Origin: an uncultured Bacilli bacterium
GTDB taxonomy: Bacteria > Bacillota_I > Bacilli_A > RF39 > UBA660
Assembly: GCA_944345045.1 (NCBI GenBank)
Contig: CALVMI010000004.1
Location: 1-6,370 of the forward strand
Length of the DNA: 6,370 nucleotides
Direction of reading: 5' to 3'
Shown here piece by piece: positions 1 to 4,033 of this stretch (its first letter is position 1; every line of letters begins with the position of its first letter). Under the pieces are notes generated by a model that saw nothing but the letters and a program-made list of their open reading frames with translations, ran no database searches and was not told the origin of the DNA. The position numbers and the translations under genes are program-made.

Positions 1-330
1 GGTTTTTGCAATGAACCAAATGTGGCGAGAACATTCAAATTTTTAGGATTAGGCTTTTTTGTTTTAAAAATATTAGTTCCAGCAATTATTATAATTATGG
101 GAATTGTTAATTTATTTAAGATTATTACTTCAGGAAAAGAAGATGAAGCTAAAAAATATGCGAAGATTGTTGTTCGAAATGTTGTGATCGGTATTGTGAT
201 ATTTTTGGCGCCAACACTAATTAATTTTGTGTACGATACAGTGAAAGCAGCTGTTTATATTTCAGATAATAATCCGGCCGAAAAATGTATTGATTGTATT
301 TTAGAACCTTTAAAATGTGAGGTTAAATAG
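1..330 (+). CDS. VirB2/TrbC-like two-helix membrane protein, 5' end cut off by window
   Basis: The reading frame is open to base 1 and gives 109 residues before TAG. A GTG at 22 could serve as a start, but the codons upstream of it encode a Cys (window residue 3) that aligns with the Cys preceding helix 1 in the three following hairpin paralogs, so this is more likely the C-terminal part of a longer protein. Helix 1 spans about residues 14-42 with KILVP and MGIVNLFK; the charged loop is SGKEDEAKK; helix 2 is about 56-81 with R59, G64, F68 and P71. The tail carries C96-x2-C99-x6-C106. Two helices with a cytosolic loop and both ends outside is the layout of VirB2/TrbC pilins; the assignment rests on that pattern and on the T4SS-like neighbours, not on a database match. 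A terminator follows directly, so it ends a separate transcription unit. Any N-terminal domain lies upstream and is unseen. Confidence 0.75.
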   Translation, partial: GFCNEPNVARTFKFLGLGFFVLKILVPAIIIIMGIVNLFKIITSGKEDEAKKYAKIVVRNVVIGIVIFLAPTLINFVYDTVKAAVYISDNNPAEKCIDCILEPLKCEVK

Positions 331-335
331 CTTTT

Positions 336-369
336 AAAACTAGTAAAAATGTAAAATTACTAGTTTTTT
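336..369 (+). terminator. Rho-independent terminator after the first hairpin gene
   Basis: A perfect 11-bp inverted repeat, aaaactagtaa at 336-346 and ttactagtttt at 357-367, encloses a 10-nt loop and runs into six T (364-369). It starts 6 nt after the stop codon at 330. The stem is AT-rich with a CTAG core, so it is weak in GC terms but has the right shape and position. The A-run on the left arm means it could also act on the opposite strand. Confidence 0.8.
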
Positions 370-380
370 GCTTTATTTAT

Positions 381-389
381 TGTTATAAT
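381..389 (+). promoter_or_regulatory. Extended -10 promoter (TGTTATAAT)
   Basis: TG at 381-382, one base, then a perfect TATAAT at 384-389 form an extended -10 element. No good -35 is present at 16-18 nt; that position falls inside the right arm and T-tract of the preceding terminator. Transcription would start near 396, leaving about 23 nt of leader before ATG 419. It would drive the three tightly spaced genes up to the terminator at 2863-2888. Confidence 0.65.
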
Positions 390-408
390 TGATGAAGAGA
401 GAAAAAGT

Positions 409-413
409 AGGGA
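409..413 (+). promoter_or_regulatory. Ribosome binding site that decides the start at 419
   Basis: AGGGA lies 5 nt before ATG 419. The alternative in-frame starts at 389 (TTG) and 392 (ATG) overlap or immediately follow the -10 box and would lie at or before the expected transcript start, so 419 is preferred. Starting there also places a clean lipoprotein signal at the N-terminus. Confidence 0.65.
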
Positions 414-418
414 TTTGT

Positions 419-1690
419 ATGAAAAAAATAAAAATGACTTTTTTATTATTCATTCTTTTTTTGGTAAGTGGTTGTGGATATGATGACGTTTATAAAGAAT
501 ATAAAGCTGAATTAGATTCACTAGATTGCAGTTATGTGGCAACACAATATGAGGATACTGATCCTTATCCAATCAAAGATTATAAAATGCAGTTTTCAGC
601 TGATGAAAATGGTTTTTATATTTCTTTAAATGGTCAAAGAGAAGCTTTATATGATAATGATGGGTTACACGATATTTCGTTTGGCGATTATATGTTAAAA
701 GCTGATGAAAAAACATTAGAAAGTTTTTTGAAAAATTATAAAGAGAATGGTTGTCCGGCTCAAGTTTTTGCTGGTGTTAACTTGAATGATATTAGTTCGG
801 CTTCTTTAATGGAATCTTGCTCAGCTGGTGATGGTCAGATGGGAATGTGCTTTTTATATAAAGAAGTAAGTGCTCAGTCAAACCAAATTATAAAGAGTCA
901 AGAATATACTAAGTATAGCGATATAATGAACCGAAATATCAATTTTTCCTTTGGATATGATTTAGAAAAAGATAAAGCATATTTTTATTTAGATAATGTT
1001 CAACATTCGTTTGAAGATAAATCTTTATTTTTACCCGTTCAAGCCCAAGACAAGTATATATCAATTGATGAAGAAGATTATAATGAAATATTTAAAATAA
1101 ATGGAAATAAGGTGACTTTTCCTTCAAATGATGATCTTTTTTTAGCAACGAATGCTGCTGAAACGTCAACGGTTGTTTATATTACAACTGATACAGATAA
1201 GTTTTTGATTGTAGATGAAGGAAAAGATAAGCCGACTGAAGAAAAGCCGGGAAATAACAAACCGGTTGAAAATGAAAAAGATGAAGAAACAGAAATACCG
1301 ATTGATCCTGATGGTGAAGTAACGCCGGCGTCTGTTTGTGCTTCCCCTTCTTACCGAAAAGTAATGAAGGTTGGGGGTATTATTTTGAATTTGGTTCGTA
1401 TTTTGGTACCAATAGCTATTATTATTTTTGGGGCAATAGATTTATATAAAGCTATAACGTCTTCTGATGACAAAAGGATTAATAAAGCGGCTAAATCCAT
1501 TATTGTCCGAGTTATTGCTGGTGTAGCGATCTTTTTATTACCGGGAATAGTTCAATTTGCTTTAAATATGGTTAATGAATGGTCGGATTATAAAAATTCT
1601 TGGTGTTGCTGTACGGATTGCCTATTAAATCCTGATTGTGATGTTAATTCTTGTAATAGTGATTCTTGTAAGATAGAAGGGATGGATTAA
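419..1690 (+). CDS. Lipoprotein with C-terminal VirB2-like membrane hairpin
   Basis: 423 residues from ATG 419. The N-terminus (MKKIK, then a hydrophobic run) ends in LVSGC, a lipobox, so Cys19 should be lipidated and the protein anchored on the outer face of the membrane. Residues 20-265 form a soluble domain I do not recognise, with Cys at 37, 112, 134 and 144. Residues 266-305 are a Pro/Glu/Lys/Asp-rich linker typical of an extended surface spacer. Then comes the shared hairpin: Cys307, helix 1 about 318-345 (RILVP, FGAIDLYKA), charged loop, helix 2 about 360-385 (R364, G368, P375). The tail is unusually Cys-rich (396-398, 401, 407, 412, 417) and contains the CxxCx5C version of the family motif. 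It is the first gene of a three-gene unit, with a 1-nt gap to the next. Inference: a lipid-tethered minor-pilin-like or surface-anchored component of the T4SS-like machine; the role of the ectodomain is unknown. Confidence 0.8.
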   Translation: MKKIKMTFLLFILFLVSGCGYDDVYKEYKAELDSLDCSYVATQYEDTDPYPIKDYKMQFSADENGFYISLNGQREALYDNDGLHDISFGDYMLKADEKTLESFLKNYKENGCPAQVFAGVNLNDISSASLMESCSAGDGQMGMCFLYKEVSAQSNQIIKSQEYTKYSDIMNRNINFSFGYDLEKDKAYFYLDNVQHSFEDKSLFLPVQAQDKYISIDEEDYNEIFKINGNKVTFPSNDDLFLATNAAETSTVVYITTDTDKFLIVDEGKDKPTEEKPGNNKPVENEKDEETEIPIDPDGEVTPASVCASPSYRKVMKVGGIILNLVRILVPIAIIIFGAIDLYKAITSSDDKRINKAAKSIIVRVIAGVAIFLLPGIVQFALNMVNEWSDYKNSWCCCTDCLLNPDCDVNSCNSDSCKIEGMD

Positions 1691-1691
1691 A

Positions 1692-2540
1692 ATGAAAAAA
1701 ATGTTGTTATTTGTTTTTTTATTTTTCTTATTTATACCAGTAAGTAAAGCAGCTTACTATATCGAAACTGATGATGGCAATTATAGGTTATGTGATGGAT
1801 CTTCTCCTAGTTGTATTACGGTTTCACCAAATCAAGGTGGAGTAACGTTTAATTTGAATGATGAAGAAATTGTTTACAATAATATTTATTATTATTTTGA
1901 TGTGGTAAGACAAGAAGAATATTATAAAAGTTTGTATGGAACTTCAAGAATGTATTTTTATCAAGATAAAAATGGTAGATATGTTTTGTGTGATACAGAT
2001 TCATCTTGTAAAACATATACTTTTGAACATTTAACGGAAATGGGAGCTTCAATTACGAATCAAAAAACAGTTGTTATGAATAATGCGGAAGGCCCAGGAG
2101 TTCCTGGTGATACATACTACTTTAATGCCCAAAAACAGGCAGCTGTTAATGGAGGAGATGCTAATAATCAAGGAAATGAGTCATCTCCTAGTGATGATGC
2201 AAATAATAATGTATCCTTAGAAAATTCGGAGTATTGTGGAAAATTAAAAGAGCCTTTAAAATTTATTGGTAATATTGTTTTAATTGTTAAAATTTTAATT
2301 CCAATTGTAATTATTGGTTTTGGAATGATAGATTTTTTTAAAGCGATTGTTGGTTCCAAAGACGAAGAAATTAAAAAATCTAGTCGTTCATTAATTTTTA
2401 GATGTGTTGCTGGTGTGGTTATTTTCTTTATTCCGACGATTGTTAGTGTTATTTTTTCTTTAGTTGATTCTTTTGCTAATATCGAGGGCGAATTTAATGC
2501 TTGTCAAAAATGTGTTTTAAATGTAAGGGAGTGTAAGTAA
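1692..2540 (+). CDS. Secreted protein with duplicated Cys module and VirB2-like hairpin
   Basis: 282 residues. A signal peptide (MKKMLLFVFL, hydrophobic to about 15) probably ends after VSKA at residue 20. The ectodomain seems to be two copies of one module, about residues 21-70 and 87-145, each with aromatic-rich ends and a Y-x-LCD-x(2-3)-S-x-C type core (C34/C41 and C100/C106). A Gly/Asn/Ser/Asp-rich linker follows (about 152-178). The hairpin then has Cys182, helix 1 about 192-219 (KILIP, FGMIDFFKA), loop with SKDEEIKK, and helix 2 about 233-257 (R237, G241, P248). The tail has C271-x2-C274-x6-C281. AAGGGA at 1677-1682 lies 9 nt before the ATG and the gap to the previous gene is 1 nt, so the two are co-transcribed. 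The helix 1 region is nearly identical to that of the next gene. Function of the ectodomain is unknown; pilin-like membrane part is inferred from pattern and context. Confidence 0.8.
   Translation: MKKMLLFVFLFFLFIPVSKAAYYIETDDGNYRLCDGSSPSCITVSPNQGGVTFNLNDEEIVYNNIYYYFDVVRQEEYYKSLYGTSRMYFYQDKNGRYVLCDTDSSCKTYTFEHLTEMGASITNQKTVVMNNAEGPGVPGDTYYFNAQKQAAVNGGDANNQGNESSPSDDANNNVSLENSEYCGKLKEPLKFIGNIVLIVKILIPIVIIGFGMIDFFKAIVGSKDEEIKKSSRSLIFRCVAGVVIFFIPTIVSVIFSLVDSFANIEGEFNACQKCVLNVRECK
2289..2345 (+). repeat. 57-bp direct repeat, copy 1
   Basis: This stretch is identical base for base to 2605-2661. It encodes helix 1 of the hairpin (KILIPIVIIGFGMIDFFKA) in the 1692-2540 gene. The flanking sequence diverges at the DNA level but stays homologous in protein, so this is a conserved core of two duplicated genes rather than a mobile repeat. 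Confidence 0.9.
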
Positions 2541-2541
2541 G

Positions 2542-2862
2542 ATGGATTATTGTAATGGGCTTCAATCTACATTTATAGTTATTGGACATATTGTGAGGAT
2601 TGCAAAAATTTTAATTCCAATTGTAATTATTGGTTTTGGAATGATAGATTTTTTTAAAGCGGTTGTTGGTTCTAAAGATGATGAAATAAAAAAATCGTTA
2701 AAATCATTAATTATGCGTTGTATTGCTGGTGTATGTATATTCTTTTTGCCAGCAGTTATCGATTTAATCTTTGGTTGGGTTGATAGTTGGGGGACTGACT
2801 ATCAGCAACAATATGAAAACTGCTTTAAATGTATTTGGGACGTTGGGTCTTGTCAAAAGTAG
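2542..2862 (+). CDS. Minimal VirB2/TrbC-like pilin-type protein
   Basis: 106 residues, made up only of the shared hairpin with short ends, and so the best candidate here for a main pilin-like subunit. There is no cleavable signal peptide: Cys4 comes first, then helix 1 about 12-40 (KILIP, GFGMIDFFKA), a loop with SKDDEIKKS, helix 2 about 56-80 (R59, G63, F68, P70), and a tail with C94-x2-C97-x6-C104. Cys60 and Cys65 sit within helix 2. AGGGAG at 2525-2530 lies 11 nt before the ATG, inside the end of the previous gene, with a 1-nt gap between the two. Size matches VirB2/TrbC family members, which lie in the membrane as two helices before assembly. It is the last gene before a terminator. It is most like the C-terminus of the preceding gene, including a perfect 57-bp DNA match, so one arose from the other or they exchange sequence. 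Confidence 0.8.
   Translation: MDYCNGLQSTFIVIGHIVRIAKILIPIVIIGFGMIDFFKAVVGSKDDEIKKSLKSLIMRCIAGVCIFFLPAVIDLIFGWVDSWGTDYQQQYENCFKCIWDVGSCQK
2605..2661 (+). repeat. 57-bp direct repeat, copy 2
   Basis: Identical to 2289-2345 at an offset of 316 bp, in the same reading frame, and encoding helix 1 of the 2542-2862 product. Near-identity continues at the protein level into the charged loop. Confidence 0.9.
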
Positions 2863-2888
2863 AAACTAGAAAAAAATTCTAGTTTTTT
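2863..2888 (+). terminator. Rho-independent terminator closing the three-gene unit
   Basis: A perfect 9-bp stem, aaactagaa at 2863-2871 and ttctagttt at 2877-2885, with an AAAAA loop and a six-T run (2883-2888), beginning at the first base after the stop codon. It has the same CTAG core as the terminator at 336-369. Confidence 0.8.
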
Positions 2889-2931
2889 ATTAGTTTTGTA
2901 TTAATAAAATATAGTAATTGATTTTGTAACA

Positions 2932-2940
2932 TGTTATAAT
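2932..2940 (+). promoter_or_regulatory. Extended -10 promoter (TGTTATAAT)
   Basis: TG at 2932-2933 and a perfect TATAAT at 2935-2940, the same nonamer as at 381-389. No convincing -35 is seen at 16-18 nt (2912-2918 is tagtaat); ttgatt at 2918-2923 is too close. The expected start near 2947 gives about 19 nt of leader to ATG 2966. It would drive the peptidase fusion and the secretion genes downstream. Confidence 0.65.
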
Positions 2941-2965
2941 ATTTTGGTAAGAGTGTGTGAATTGT

Positions 2966-4021
2966 ATGAAAAAAATAAAATATATTTTAATATTTCTAGT
3001 CTTTTTTTGCTTTATTGGTGAAACGCATGCTGATACATGTGGTAATGTTAAAGAAGATGACATTGTAACTTATTATGCTTCTGATTATGCTGATGTTCCA
3101 TATTGTTCAGGATGTGATGATCGCGCATATTTTTCTGGGTGTAGTGGCTCTAAAAATTTGTGTACAAGTGGTTGTTATCCTTTAACTATAGCTTCTATAT
3201 TAGCAAGTTATGGAAATAATGTTGAGCCAGAAGATGTTAGTGAATTTTTGTGTAGCAATAACCATAATGCTGCTTGTTTAGTAAGTTATGATTCTATTAG
3301 TAATGGCACTGACATTGAAGAGGAATATAATATGGAAATGGAAAAGATCGAAACTTCTATTGCAAGTATTGATCAGGCTTTAGAAGATGATTACATGGTC
3401 TTAGCTTCTATTTCTAATAAAAGCGTTTTTTCTAATCCTAATGGGGGCGGACATTATGTTGCGATTGCTTTAAAAAACGGCGATAGTTATTATATTATTA
3501 ATACAGCTTCTAAAGGCGATAATCCCGATCGAATAAGTAAATGGGTGGGAAAAGACGAACTAAATGATAATGTTATTCAAACTGTTCAAAAAGGTCTTTG
3601 GAGTATTAAACCAAATGAATGTAATACAACTGCAAATGAAGTGACGGAACCAAGTAAAGATTATGATAATTGGCAGAATGTCTTTCCAGTTATTGACGGG
3701 GAAGAAACTGTTGATGGTTGTAGTACAGCTTTAGTAAGGCGTACGTCAAATGGAGATGAGTTTACATCTTTAGGTCAATTTTTTCAAGATTTATTTTCAT
3801 TGATTCGCATTGCTACACCTGTTTTAGTAATTATTTTAACAACAGTTGATTATATAAAAGCTATTGTTAGTTCTAATGCTGATGAATTAAAAAAAGCAAA
3901 TGGAAGAACAGTGAAAAGATTGGTTGTTGGGATCTTAATCTTTTTATTGCCTCTTTTATTAGATGTATTATTTGATTTATTTGGGCTATATGATTTAAGC
4001 AGATGTAATATTGGAAGTTAG
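2966..4021 (+). CDS. C39-like cysteine peptidase domain fused to VirB2-like membrane hairpin
   Basis: 351 residues from ATG 2966. A GTG at 2957 is in frame, but the only SD-like bases (AAGAG, 2949-2953) are too close to it, and 2966 gives the same MKKIK start as the lipoprotein gene. The signal peptide probably ends after ETHA (residue 22). Residues 24-215 fit a papain-fold C39_2-type domain: DYADVPY, then SGCYPLTIASILASYG with candidate nucleophile Cys70, GGHYVAIAL with His163, and YYIINTASKGD with Asn179 where C39 enzymes usually have Asp. The usual Gln before the Cys is not evident. Eight cysteines (25, 47, 50, 59, 66, 70, 96, 104) suggest an extracellular, disulfide-rich fold. After a linker (216-265) comes the hairpin: Cys252, helix 1 about 273-301, loop with SSNADELKK, helix 2 about 317-342 (R318, G322, P329) and Cys347; it lacks the CxxCx6C tail. 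Inferred role: membrane-tethered surface enzyme that cuts pilin-like proteins or cell wall to let the T4SS through, possibly catalytically degenerate. Confidence 0.75.
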   Translation: MKKIKYILIFLVFFCFIGETHADTCGNVKEDDIVTYYASDYADVPYCSGCDDRAYFSGCSGSKNLCTSGCYPLTIASILASYGNNVEPEDVSEFLCSNNHNAACLVSYDSISNGTDIEEEYNMEMEKIETSIASIDQALEDDYMVLASISNKSVFSNPNGGGHYVAIALKNGDSYYIINTASKGDNPDRISKWVGKDELNDNVIQTVQKGLWSIKPNECNTTANEVTEPSKDYDNWQNVFPVIDGEETVDGCSTALVRRTSNGDEFTSLGQFFQDLFSLIRIATPVLVIILTTVDYIKAIVSSNADELKKANGRTVKRLVVGILIFLLPLLLDVLFDLFGLYDLSRCNIGS

Positions 4022-4025
4022 GAGG
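4020..4025 (+). promoter_or_regulatory. Strong ribosome binding site (AGGAGG)
   Basis: A perfect AGGAGG overlaps the stop codon of the peptidase fusion and lies 8 nt before ATG 4034. It is the strongest site in the window, suggesting high translation of the VirB6-like protein relative to the weakly served gene before it. Confidence 0.85.
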
Positions 4026-4033
4026 TAAAAAAT

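Noticed and set aside
389..418. Longer start (TTG 389 or ATG 392) for the lipoprotein gene
   Set aside because: These codons overlap or immediately follow the -10 box and would add residues ahead of a well-formed lipoprotein signal; ATG 419 has AGGGA at the right distance.
331..418. Riboswitch or small RNA in the intergenic gaps
   Set aside because: The two gaps (88 and 103 nt) are accounted for by a terminator hairpin, a promoter and a short leader; there is no room for a known riboswitch fold.
1849..2052. 67-codon open frame on the - strand
   Set aside because: It lies opposite the secreted hairpin gene, has no ribosome binding site logic, and its Asn/His/Tyr-rich product is the usual shadow of AT-rich coding sequence.
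2168..2359. 63-codon open frame on the - strand
   Set aside because: It is antisense to the conserved hairpin-coding region, whose protein pattern is clearly real on the + strand.
2289..2661. The 57-bp direct repeat as a mobile-element or att-site signature
   Set aside because: Both copies lie in frame inside homologous genes and encode the same helix, so gene duplication or conversion explains them.
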